This document shows positions 15,467-23,197 of a stretch of DNA of 64,000 nt, piece by piece. The position numbers and the translations under genes were made by a program. This stretch comes from Robiginitomaculum sp. (lineage in GTDB: Bacteria; Pseudomonadota; Alphaproteobacteria; Caulobacterales; Maricaulaceae). The stretch's first letter is position 1. Each line of letters begins with the position of its first letter. The notes below the pieces were generated by a model. That model was not told the DNA's origin. It was given only the letters and a program-made list of their open reading frames with translations, and did not search any database. The stretch spans positions 62,001 through 126,000 of the forward strand of contig JAJFFN010000002.1 in the NCBI GenBank assembly GCA_021776635.1, given 5' to 3'.

Positions 15467-16558
15467 CGGCGAGGATTTCCTAAAGCTCAATTTTTGAGCA
15501 AATTTAGTTTTGTATGCCAACGCTGGCTTTTCCACATATTTCCACGACAGCATAGCAAAACCTATTGCCATCGGTGAAGCAAGTGTGATGAGCGCCCAAA
15601 CATCAATACCTGGTAAGAAGTGATGAACGCCCTGCAAAGTTGCCCAATGATAAATATAAAGCCCATACGATATATCATCAAATTTCTTTAAAAAAATTAG
15701 TTTTGGAAGAATGCAATATGCGGCCCAAAAAAGCATATACCCAGCAGTTACAATACCGATAACTTCAAAAACCACTGTATTATGGCTAAGTGAAGTTAAG
15801 ACGACAAGGACTGGAATAATCAATATGTGGAATCTTAGTTTGTCTCGGTATGCATAAATAGCAGCACCAAGCCCGTAACATAAGCCAAAACGCAAACACA
15901 TTTGTAAAGTAGCGGGTAGTTTTTCGTAAATCCCGAAATAATAAGCTATAGGAACAGCAACCGCAAAAATTAAAAATTGCGCAAATATCATCCAACGACG
16001 CTTCATTAAACCCAAAGCAAACACTAAAAAAGTGCCAATATAAGCCAATACTTCATAACGCAATGTCCATAATGTCGCTGAGGCATTATGTTCACTGTTG
16101 TTTGGTAAAATTCCCGGCAAAAACATCTCGGTTTCTATAAATGGTAAAACTATAAATGGTTGTTTTAAGGTCTCGGGATGTGTCATATAATCAATAAAAG
16201 GCATGGTCGTTGTCATCAAACCAAAAACAAACATCATCAGCAAGACATGAACAATAAGTGCAGGAAAAATACGCAATATTCGCGCCGATGCAAAGCTCGC
16301 CAAGTTTTTACGGTATAACATTGACCCCGTAACAAGAAACCCCGAAGCAATAAAAAATAAATTTACGGCCATAAAGCTAGAAGTCAGTTCATAAAATATG
16401 TGTGGTTCATCAGTACTATTGCCGCCAACAACAACAAATGCATGCCCTATCAGTACCATATAGGCAAATAAAAACCTTAAGGGCGTAAAAAAATTGTCAT
16501 GCCCGTCTCTGATTTTGACTGCTTTTAATATATTCAAATCCATTGGTTCCACATTCAT
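15455..16558 (-). CDS. Acyltransferase 3 family membrane protein (OafA/NodX type)
   Basis: A 367-residue integral membrane protein with about ten helices. Family signs are the opening NFFTPLRFLFAYMVLIGHAFVV with an invariant His in the first helix, followed by FFIASGFLVTGSML and the second-helix arginine segment (SARILRIFPALIVHVLL). The family O-acetylates or acylates envelope polysaccharides and peptidoglycan; the substrate cannot be read from sequence. It is transcribed against lpdA and its stop lies inside lpdA. An in-frame ATG five codons downstream is an alternative start. Confidence 0.85.
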   Translation of the reverse strand: MNVEPMDLNILKAVKIRDGHDNFFTPLRFLFAYMVLIGHAFVVVGGNSTDEPHIFYELTSSFMAVNLFFIASGFLVTGSMLYRKNLASFASARILRIFPALIVHVLLMMFVFGLMTTTMPFIDYMTHPETLKQPFIVLPFIETEMFLPGILPNNSEHNASATLWTLRYEVLAYIGTFLVFALGLMKRRWMIFAQFLIFAVAVPIAYYFGIYEKLPATLQMCLRFGLCYGLGAAIYAYRDKLRFHILIIPVLVVLTSLSHNTVVFEVIGIVTAGYMLFWAAYCILPKLIFLKKFDDISYGLYIYHWATLQGVHHFLPGIDVWALITLASPMAIGFAMLSWKYVEKPALAYKTKFAQKLSFRKSSPLNV

Positions 16559-16617
16559 CTATAATTATCTGGCTTTATTACCAGAAAATAATTAAGTAAT
16601 AATTGAACCTAAATGAC

Positions 16618-16646
16618 TTGTTTTAAAGGGCTTCAAACCCCATAAT
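16618..16646 (+). promoter_or_regulatory. Possible promoter giving leaderless lipA mRNA
   Basis: TTGTTT (16618-16623), a 17-bp spacer and CATAAT (16641-16646) would place the transcription start at about 16653-16654, on the lipA ATG itself. No ribosome-binding site precedes that ATG. This is a pattern match with a weak -35. Confidence 0.35.
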
Positions 16647-16653
16647 TCTATAT

Positions 16654-17604
16654 ATGACAACACTTATTGATAATAAAAAACGTCCTCGACATCCTGAAAA
16701 AGCCCATAAACCAGATACAAAAGTACTCAGGAAGCCAGCATGGATACGTGTCAAAGCGCCCACATCGCGCGGCTTTTCAAAAACTAATAAAATTGTGCGC
16801 GACAAAGGGTTGGTAACAGTCTGCCAAGAAGCGGCATGCCCTAATATTGGTGAATGTTGGGAAAAAGCCCATGCAACTTTCATGATATTAGGCGATACAT
16901 GCACACGTGCTTGTGCTTTTTGTAATATTAAAACAGGTCTACCAGGACCGGTAAACAATGCAGAAGTCAATGAAATTGCGAGTGCTGTAGTTGAAATGGA
17001 TCTAAAACATGTCGTAATAACATCGGTTGATAGAGACGATTTATCCGATGGCGGAGCATTACATTTTACTAACGTTATCAATGCAATACGTAAAAAATCT
17101 TCCGAAACAACTATCGAGATTTTAACACCGGATTTTTTGCGCAAAAAAGGTGCGGTTGAAATGGTAATTGATGCCAAACCGGATGTCTTCAATCACAATT
17201 TGGAGACCGTCCCCCGAAATTATTTAAAAATTCGCCCCGGTGCGCGTTACTATCATTCTTTACGGTTACTTGAGCGGGTCAAAGAACGTGACCCCGAGCA
17301 ATTCACGAAATCAGGCCTTATGGTTGGTCTGGGCGAGAGCAAAGAAGAAATTATGCAAGTTATGGATGATATGCGGGTTGCGGGTGTTGATTTTCTTACA
17401 ATTGGCCAATATTTACAACCAACGCGCAAGCATGCTGCAGTAGAGCGATTTGTCACTCCTGAGGAGTTCAAAGCATTTGAAACCATAGCCCGCGCCAAAG
17501 GATTTTTAATGGTTTCTGCAACACCGCTCACACGTTCCAGTTATCATGCAGATGCTGATTTTAAACAACTGCGTGCTGCGCGCCTAACAAAACGAGGCCA
17601 CTAA
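16654..17604 (+). CDS. lipA: Lipoyl synthase
   Basis: Radical-SAM enzyme inserting two sulfurs into octanoyl groups to make the lipoyl cofactor used by PdhB/PdhC. The 316-residue protein has both cluster motifs: the auxiliary one in [13 protein letters not shown] (Cys57, Cys62, Cys68) and the radical-SAM one in CTRACAFC (Cys83, Cys87, Cys90), plus the C-terminal RSSYHAD motif whose first serine ligates the auxiliary cluster. It overlaps the next start by one base (TAATG). Its placement after pdhABC and lpdA links cofactor synthesis to the enzyme. Confidence 0.97.
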   Translation: MTTLIDNKKRPRHPEKAHKPDTKVLRKPAWIRVKAPTSRGFSKTNKIVRDKGLVTVCQEAACPNIGECWEKAHATFMILGDTCTRACAFCNIKTGLPGPVNNAEVNEIASAVVEMDLKHVVITSVDRDDLSDGGALHFTNVINAIRKKSSETTIEILTPDFLRKKGAVEMVIDAKPDVFNHNLETVPRNYLKIRPGARYYHSLRLLERVKERDPEQFTKSGLMVGLGESKEEIMQVMDDMRVAGVDFLTIGQYLQPTRKHAAVERFVTPEEFKAFETIARAKGFLMVSATPLTRSSYHADADFKQLRAARLTKRGH

Positions 17605-18092
17605 TGAAAATACGTCGTCAAATAAGATTGTTCCACAAACCTGAAGATTTGCTAGATATGGTTATTGACGTGGAAAGCTACCCTAAATTTATCAATTTTA
17701 TTTCTTCGGTGCGAATACTAAACCGAGAAATGCCTGCAGCAAACCTTGAAGTTTTAACAGTAGATGTCGCCATACAATACAAATTTATTAGTGAGACATT
17801 TAGATCACAAGCAACAGCTGATCGTGAAAATTTAAGAATACGTATAGAAAAATCTGGTCATGGTGGTGCCGTTCGTGCACTTGCAAATACTTGGATTTTT
17901 CATGAGCTTTCAGACGGATCTACTCAATTGGATTTTGAAGTGGATGTAGTATTGAAAGCTGCACCGTTACAATTTTTAATAAAAAGAAAAATTGATAGCG
18001 CTGCTCTCTCAATTATGGGCGCTTTTGAACGGCGCGCCAAACAAATCTGTGAACCTGCTGGCGACCAAAATCAGAATATTAAAATGAATTAG
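17604..18092 (+). CDS. START/SRPBCC-domain protein, COQ10/RatA family
   Basis: A 162-residue single-domain protein beginning RRQIRLFHKPEDLLDMVIDVESYPKFINF, the diagnostic start of the polyketide cyclase/COQ10 group, and ending in a helix with the LxxLxxxxxxRRAKQI pattern (LSIMGAFERRAKQICE). Members bind coenzyme Q and assist respiration in mitochondria and alphaproteobacteria; the Escherichia coli homologue RatA has been reported to affect ribosome association. lipA followed by this gene is a common alphaproteobacterial pair and here they are translationally coupled. The family is clear, the exact role is not. Confidence 0.85.
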   Translation: MKIRRQIRLFHKPEDLLDMVIDVESYPKFINFISSVRILNREMPAANLEVLTVDVAIQYKFISETFRSQATADRENLRIRIEKSGHGGAVRALANTWIFHELSDGSTQLDFEVDVVLKAAPLQFLIKRKIDSAALSIMGAFERRAKQICEPAGDQNQNIKMN

Positions 18093-18094
18093 CC

Positions 18095-18589
18095 TCAATT
18101 ATCCTCTACACATTCTATCAAAAATTTCAATGCGGCCCTAACTGTATTTTGTCTAACGCTTTCCCGATCCATATTAAAAAATTCACAGATATGGGTTTTA
18201 GTTTTATCCCCTTTTTTTGCAATACCGATCCAAATCGTACCCACAGGTTTGTCAGGGGTGCCACCTGTTGGACCAGCTATACCCGTAACCGAAATGGCGA
18301 TGTCAGTATGCAAAACCTTGCGGGCACCTTCAGCCATTAATTTTGCAGTATTTTCACTAACGGCACCTTGGCGGGCAATAATTTCTTTGGGAACTTTCAA
18401 AATATTTATCTTTATATCATTTGAATACGAAATAATGCCGCCTTCAAATACGGACGAAGAACCGGATATAGCTGTCAATGCAACACCGATGCCGCCGCCA
18501 GTACAACTTTCTGCAGTTGCAATCGTAATGCCCTTGTTATTTGCTGTATTAATGACGTGTTCAGCTAAACGGTAGATTACTTCATTCAT
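18095..18589 (-). CDS. CinA C-terminal-type nicotinamide-nucleotide amidohydrolase
   Basis: A 164-residue stand-alone CinA C-terminal domain, as in PncC, which deamidates nicotinamide mononucleotide for NAD recycling. Signature blocks are TIATAESCTGGGIGVALTAISGSSSVFEGGIISYSN, GAVSENTAKLMAEGA and SVTGIAGPTGGTPDKPVGTIWIG. There is no N-terminal molybdopterin-binding domain. The start codon overlaps the end of ispDF (ATGA), so the two form one minus-strand unit, the common alphaproteobacterial order. Confidence 0.9.
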   Translation of the reverse strand: MNEVIYRLAEHVINTANNKGITIATAESCTGGGIGVALTAISGSSSVFEGGIISYSNDIKINILKVPKEIIARQGAVSENTAKLMAEGARKVLHTDIAISVTGIAGPTGGTPDKPVGTIWIGIAKKGDKTKTHICEFFNMDRESVRQNTVRAALKFLIECVEDN

Positions 18590-19776
18590 AAAGGAACCCT
18601 CACACTCGCTATTGCTGATGCTGCAATACCTTCACCGCGACCTGCAAAGCCCAAACCTTCGGTCGTTGTGGCTTTAATACTCACACAACTTATAGGAATT
18701 CCAAGTGTTGCAGCTATATTTTCGCGCATAGCAAAACGATGAGGTTTTATTTTTGGGAGTTCACAAATTAATGTCACGTCCACATGGTCTATGATTGCAC
18801 CTTCTGTTTGCAAGAGCTTGGCTGCATGTACGAGGAAAAGCTTGGAATTCACGCCTTTCCATTTATCATCTGACGGCGGAAAATGATCGCCAATATCACC
18901 AGCACTAATCGCTGCGAGTAAGGCGTCTGTAAGCGCGTGCAGCCCAACATCGGCATCGCTATGACCTTCTAGGGAAAACCCTGCGTGAATTTTCACGCCG
19001 CACAGAACCAAACTCTCACCAGAACAAATCTTGTGTACATCAAAACCGGATCCGGTGATATTTTTCATATTATCATTTCGCATAAAATCGTTTTCAAAAG
19101 TTAGTTTAATGTTGTCTGGGTCACCTGTGCAAAAACCAATGGACAAGTCCGAATTTTTTGCGACTTCAATATCATCAACCAAGTCCGCATGATCTTCTAT
19201 ATTCTCATATGCTGCAACGATTTTAGGATAGTGAAAACCCTGAGGTGTTTGAACTTTTTTCAATTGCTCACGGTCAACTGTCGTTCCGTCCCTAGACTTA
19301 ATTGCGTCAACTATAGGGAGAACAGGGACTACCGCAGAATTATTTTCAAGCATATTTAAAACATTTATTATCGTTTTTTGCTTTAGGTATGGCCGCGCAG
19401 CATCGTGGATGAGGACAATATCTGGGGCATATGTGCGCAATGCTTTTAGACCCGCTTTAACAGAATCAGTGCGGGTCTTACCGCCGTATACGCAAGAAAC
19501 TTTTTTGCCGTATGCATCACAAGCGGCGGCAAACAATTTTTCATCATCTTTATGTATAACAACAACAATATTATCATAATTTGCAAAACAGTTTAATGTC
19601 TTTGTTAAGACCATATCTCTGCCCAAACTACGGTATTGTTTTGGTAATTCTCCACCCGCTCTTAGTCCACGACCTGCGGCGACAATTATGATTGCAATTT
19701 TTGCATTTTTAAGTGATGAAATATTGTGCAAGTTCTTTTTTCCCGTTAAAGACAAATTATGACGAATCTTATTCAA
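18586..19776 (-). CDS. ispDF: Bifunctional IspD/IspF of the MEP isoprenoid pathway
   Basis: One chain joins 2-C-methyl-D-erythritol 4-phosphate cytidylyltransferase (residues about 25-230; IIIVAAGRGLRAGGELPKQY, VLIHDAARP, QTPQGFHY) and 2-C-methyl-D-erythritol 2,4-cyclodiphosphate synthase (about 240-396; GSGFDVHKI, LEGHSDADVGLHALTDALL, IKATTTEGLGFAGRGEGI). The fusion is typical of alphaproteobacteria. The start is unclear: there is no ATG before the first motif. In-frame TTG codons lie at 19776, 19755 and 19731; the one at 19731 has GGGA upstream and avoids overlapping the divergent dusB start at 19759, so it may be the true start. Confidence 0.93.
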   Translation of the reverse strand: MNKIRHNLSLTGKKNLHNISSLKNAKIAIIIVAAGRGLRAGGELPKQYRSLGRDMVLTKTLNCFANYDNIVVVIHKDDEKLFAAACDAYGKKVSCVYGGKTRTDSVKAGLKALRTYAPDIVLIHDAARPYLKQKTIINVLNMLENNSAVVPVLPIVDAIKSRDGTTVDREQLKKVQTPQGFHYPKIVAAYENIEDHADLVDDIEVAKNSDLSIGFCTGDPDNIKLTFENDFMRNDNMKNITGSGFDVHKICSGESLVLCGVKIHAGFSLEGHSDADVGLHALTDALLAAISAGDIGDHFPPSDDKWKGVNSKLFLVHAAKLLQTEGAIIDHVDVTLICELPKIKPHRFAMRENIAATLGIPISCVSIKATTTEGLGFAGRGEGIAASAIASVRVPL

Positions 19777-20769
19777 ATCGGCAAGCTTAAGTTAAAATCA
19801 AATATTCTGGTAGCACCCATGACCGGCATATCAGATTTTCCGTTTCGCCTTGCCTTACAAGACTTTAATCCCGGCTATGTAATGTCAGAAATGGTAGCGA
19901 GTGAATATTTAGGCCGTGGACATCAAGATGCTATGCGAAAAACTGCAGGTGCGGGGAAGATTGAACCGCTCGCCATTCAACTCGTGGGTAGAGAAGCAAA
20001 ATGGATGCATGAAGGCGCCAGTATTGCACAAGATGCTGGGGCAAAAGTAATAGATATCAATATGGGGTGTCCTGCAAGACGGGTTACAAACGGTCAAAGC
20101 GGCTCTGCGCTTATGCGGGATTTGGATCACGCCATGACATTAATAGAGGCGACATTATCAGCAACTGACGTTCCTGTGACATTAAAAATGAGGCTCGGCT
20201 GGGATGATGATAGCATTAATGCGTCAGAGCTAGCGCAACGCGCCGAAGCTGCGGGTGTACAAATGATTGTGGTTCATGGGCGTACACGCTGTCAATATTA
20301 CAATGGCAATGCAGATTGGGAAGCTGTTGGCCAAGTTAAACGAGCCGTCAATATTCCCGTAATTGTCAATGGTGATATTAGGTCACCTGAGGCGGCAGTG
20401 AAGGCCATGCAGGCATCCGGAGCCAACGGAATTATGGTAGGTCGAGGCCTTATTGGTAGACCTTGGCTGGTTAGCGAACTTATGGCAACGCTCTCTGGTA
20501 CTGAATATTTGCCCATTTCACCCGAGCAGGCATTTAATGTTTTTCATAAACATTTCTTACATATTTTAGATTTCTATGGTCGCGAGAAGGGCATAAAAAT
20601 AGCGCGAAAACATGTGAAGGATTACATTAACAAAGCACCCTTTAAAATGGATGACCAGTTCAGGACAATGTCTACCATTCGTGCATGCAACACAATGGAA
20701 GAGCTTGTTGTTATTCGAATTATGGAAAAGTTATTTTTGAATCCTGAGCAAACCAGTTTGTCAGCATGA
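19759..20769 (+). CDS. dusB: tRNA-dihydrouridine synthase, DusB/NifR3 type
   Basis: Flavoenzyme reducing uridines in tRNA. The 336-residue protein opens with VAPMTGISDFPFRLALQDF, then has DINMGCPARRV with the catalytic cysteine, the VTLKMRLGWDD strand and GANGIMVGRGLIGRPWL, all standard. It heads the long co-directional run dusB-ntrB-ntrC-ntrY-ntrX, the arrangement that gave NifR3 its name in Rhodobacter. ntrB starts within its last four bases. No ribosome-binding site is obvious before the ATG. Confidence 0.95.
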   Translation: MTNLIQIGKLKLKSNILVAPMTGISDFPFRLALQDFNPGYVMSEMVASEYLGRGHQDAMRKTAGAGKIEPLAIQLVGREAKWMHEGASIAQDAGAKVIDINMGCPARRVTNGQSGSALMRDLDHAMTLIEATLSATDVPVTLKMRLGWDDDSINASELAQRAEAAGVQMIVVHGRTRCQYYNGNADWEAVGQVKRAVNIPVIVNGDIRSPEAAVKAMQASGANGIMVGRGLIGRPWLVSELMATLSGTEYLPISPEQAFNVFHKHFLHILDFYGREKGIKIARKHVKDYINKAPFKMDDQFRTMSTIRACNTMEELVVIRIMEKLFLNPEQTSLSA

Positions 20770-21824
20770 CCACTTTACCTCTTCATGCTGAACTTATAGA
20801 TGTTTTTCCAGAACCCATATTTGTTTTTAAAAAAAACGACTTTTCATTAATATGGATGAATTCGGCTGCTGAAGCTTGGACCTGTAGTTCCACATCTACA
20901 AAATATGGAACCAATATTAAAGATTTAGCAAATGGCTTTGAACAATTGGAACCTATTCTCAAATCAACAGTTGTAACATTATCTACTATTCGTGGGCATG
21001 ATTTAAATGTTTTGTCACCTGATTCAAATTTAATAACAACGTCCTATATTGCCTTTCCGTTTAGTAATGGCGTTGCCGTTATTTTGTCCCCACAACGTTC
21101 GAGTGTTGAAATTAATACCGATGGGCATAAGGATCAAGCGGTTGGGATGTTCGGACGCATGCTAGCTCATGAGCTTAAAAATCCGCTTGCAGGCATCTAT
21201 GGTGCCGTCCAATTACTAGAACATGATATATCTGAGAAAGCTAATTTGGAAATTACTGAACTTATTAAATCGGAAGTGAAACGCATAGGACGGTTAGCAG
21301 ATAAAGTGGAGAATCTTTCTTCTCTTGTTAGCACTCAAAATACAAATTTAAATATCCATACCGTTTTACGAAGAGCATTCCTTTTATTTCAAAATGCTAA
21401 CAATACATCAATAGAGTTTATTGAAAACTACGATCCATCCTTACCAGATGTCCATGGTAATTCTGATAATCTTATGCAAGTAATTATTAACTTATTGGCC
21501 AATGCTACTGATGCTGTACATGCGCATTATGATAAGGGAAAAATTGAAATACAAACTTTGTACCGTACGGGTATACGCAAGCAAGCACAAGGAGGTCGCC
21601 TTCATTCATTACCTGTTGAAGTCAAAATAATCGATAACGGGATTGGTGTGCCAGATCATCTCAAGGATAACTTATTTCAGCCTTTTACTACTGGAAAAAT
21701 TAATGGTCAAGGTTTGGGCCTTGCTCTTGTATCAAAAATTATCAATGAACACTACGGAATAGTTACGTATACAAAAAACAAAGATAAAACTATTTTTTCT
21801 ATTCTATTACCTGGAACAAAATAG
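20766..21824 (+). CDS. ntrB: Nitrogen regulation sensor kinase NtrB
   Basis: Soluble histidine kinase/phosphatase that controls NtrC in response to PII signals. The 352-residue protein has a PAS-like N-terminus (about 8-110), the H-box LAHELKNPLAGI with phospho-acceptor His135, the N-box INLLANATDAV, and the G-boxes DNGIGVP and GQGLGLALV. All catalytic boxes appear intact, in contrast to its partner NtrC. Its start overlaps dusB (ATGA), and ntrC begins 17 bases after its stop. Confidence 0.92.
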   Translation: MTTLPLHAELIDVFPEPIFVFKKNDFSLIWMNSAAEAWTCSSTSTKYGTNIKDLANGFEQLEPILKSTVVTLSTIRGHDLNVLSPDSNLITTSYIAFPFSNGVAVILSPQRSSVEINTDGHKDQAVGMFGRMLAHELKNPLAGIYGAVQLLEHDISEKANLEITELIKSEVKRIGRLADKVENLSSLVSTQNTNLNIHTVLRRAFLLFQNANNTSIEFIENYDPSLPDVHGNSDNLMQVIINLLANATDAVHAHYDKGKIEIQTLYRTGIRKQAQGGRLHSLPVEVKIIDNGIGVPDHLKDNLFQPFTTGKINGQGLGLALVSKIINEHYGIVTYTKNKDKTIFSILLPGTK

Positions 21825-21841
21825 AAAATGAGTGTAAACCT

Positions 21842-23149
21842 ATGAAATTAAACGTTTTATTAGCTGACGATGATGAAAGCATTCGATTTGTTCTTGGCAA
21901 ATTTTTGACAAGAGCGGGTTACAATATAAAATCAACTGACAACCCATATACCTTACTTAAATGGGTAAAAGCCGGTGAAGGTGATGTAATACTTACGGAT
22001 GTACACATGGGAACAGATGAAATTTTTACATTTGTCCCACAATTAAAGTCTTTACGCCCAGAATTACCTATTATTGTAATAAGTGCGAACACATGCATGG
22101 TAACCGCATTGAAGTCTCGGCAAACGGGTGTTTTTGAATATATTCCAAAACCATTTGATTTTGCAAAATTAGAGAAAACTATTCAACGGGCACTGGATGT
22201 AAATGCACCACCAAAAACCGATAAAATACTTAGTAATCCAGACCAGATGATAGGCCGTTCCAAGGCAATGCAACCTGTTTTTAAGGCAATTTCTGATTAT
22301 GCGTCTGGCAAAGTGCCCGTGTTCATTTCCGGTGAAGCTGGGACAGGCAAAAACCTGACAGCAAAATGCTTGCATGATGCAGGTAAGCGCAATGATCTTG
22401 GTTTCTATCCATTTGATAGATTTGCCGACGCCAATGATTTAATAAAAACAGTAAAAAACGGAGACGTGTTTGTTGACCGTATTCATGAACTGAATATTGA
22501 ACAACAAGTATTGTTACTTGGTATATTGGAAGAGAATGAAAGTCGACATTTAAATGAACAATTCCGTATTATCGCAGCATCCGAAAAAACGTTAGACTTT
22601 ATTTATGAACATCAACTGGTTAGGTCGGATCTACTTTCACATTTACTGGGAGGAAAAATATTTTTACCGCCATTAAATGAAAGAACGGATGATTTAGAAG
22701 AATTAGCCACTCATTTTTTAAATTCGGTTAGATTAGGTACGCGAGGCGTTATCAAAGCAAATGCTTTAGCACGATTAAAAGTTCATTCTTGGCCCGGTAA
22801 TGTCCGTGAACTGAAAAACTTAATGCACGTAATTGCATTGCAATTTTCAGACACCGACATTTCAGAAGATATTATCAACCAGATGCTTGATACAATGGAA
22901 GCTTCAGACGAAAGTAATGTTTCACAAAGCGACATTAAGGGCGCTTGTACAGACTTGTTACAAAAAGCACTCATCACCGATAGCCCTTCCTATTTCACGC
23001 CCTATGAGCAAGCCCTAGAGTGGGTGGAAAAACCATTGATAACCGAAGCTCTTCGCTTAACAGGTGGAAATAATTCTAAAGCAGCCAAGTTGTTGGGTAT
23101 TCATCGCAATACCTTACGGACAAAGATAAGAAATTGGCACCAAAAATAG
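21842..23149 (+). CDS. ntrC: NtrC-type response regulator with degenerate AAA+ domain
   Basis: The receiver domain (1-120) is intact: acidic pair ADDDE, phospho-acceptor Asp53 in LTDVHM and Lys in PKPF. The central domain is not: Walker A (GEAGTGK, 164-170) remains, but the segment that normally carries ESELFGHEKGAFTGA is missing (roughly 22 residues short), the Walker B motif reads VFVDR with Arg213 in place of the catalytic Glu, and the FREDLYYRL region reads VRSDLLSHL. The C-terminal Fis-type helix-turn-helix (about 400-435, GGNNSKAAKLLGIHRNTLRTKI) is intact. It can probably bind DNA and be phosphorylated, but not activate sigma-54 polymerase. Rhodobacter capsulatus NtrC is the known precedent for an NtrC without GAFTGA working with sigma-70. 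Confidence 0.88.
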   Translation: MKLNVLLADDDESIRFVLGKFLTRAGYNIKSTDNPYTLLKWVKAGEGDVILTDVHMGTDEIFTFVPQLKSLRPELPIIVISANTCMVTALKSRQTGVFEYIPKPFDFAKLEKTIQRALDVNAPPKTDKILSNPDQMIGRSKAMQPVFKAISDYASGKVPVFISGEAGTGKNLTAKCLHDAGKRNDLGFYPFDRFADANDLIKTVKNGDVFVDRIHELNIEQQVLLLGILEENESRHLNEQFRIIAASEKTLDFIYEHQLVRSDLLSHLLGGKIFLPPLNERTDDLEELATHFLNSVRLGTRGVIKANALARLKVHSWPGNVRELKNLMHVIALQFSDTDISEDIINQMLDTMEASDESNVSQSDIKGACTDLLQKALITDSPSYFTPYEQALEWVEKPLITEALRLTGGNNSKAAKLLGIHRNTLRTKIRNWHQK

Positions 23150-23197
23150 ACTTTGATTCTTGTTGCAGTAAAGTACCAGTGTGGTAAATGGGTAACA

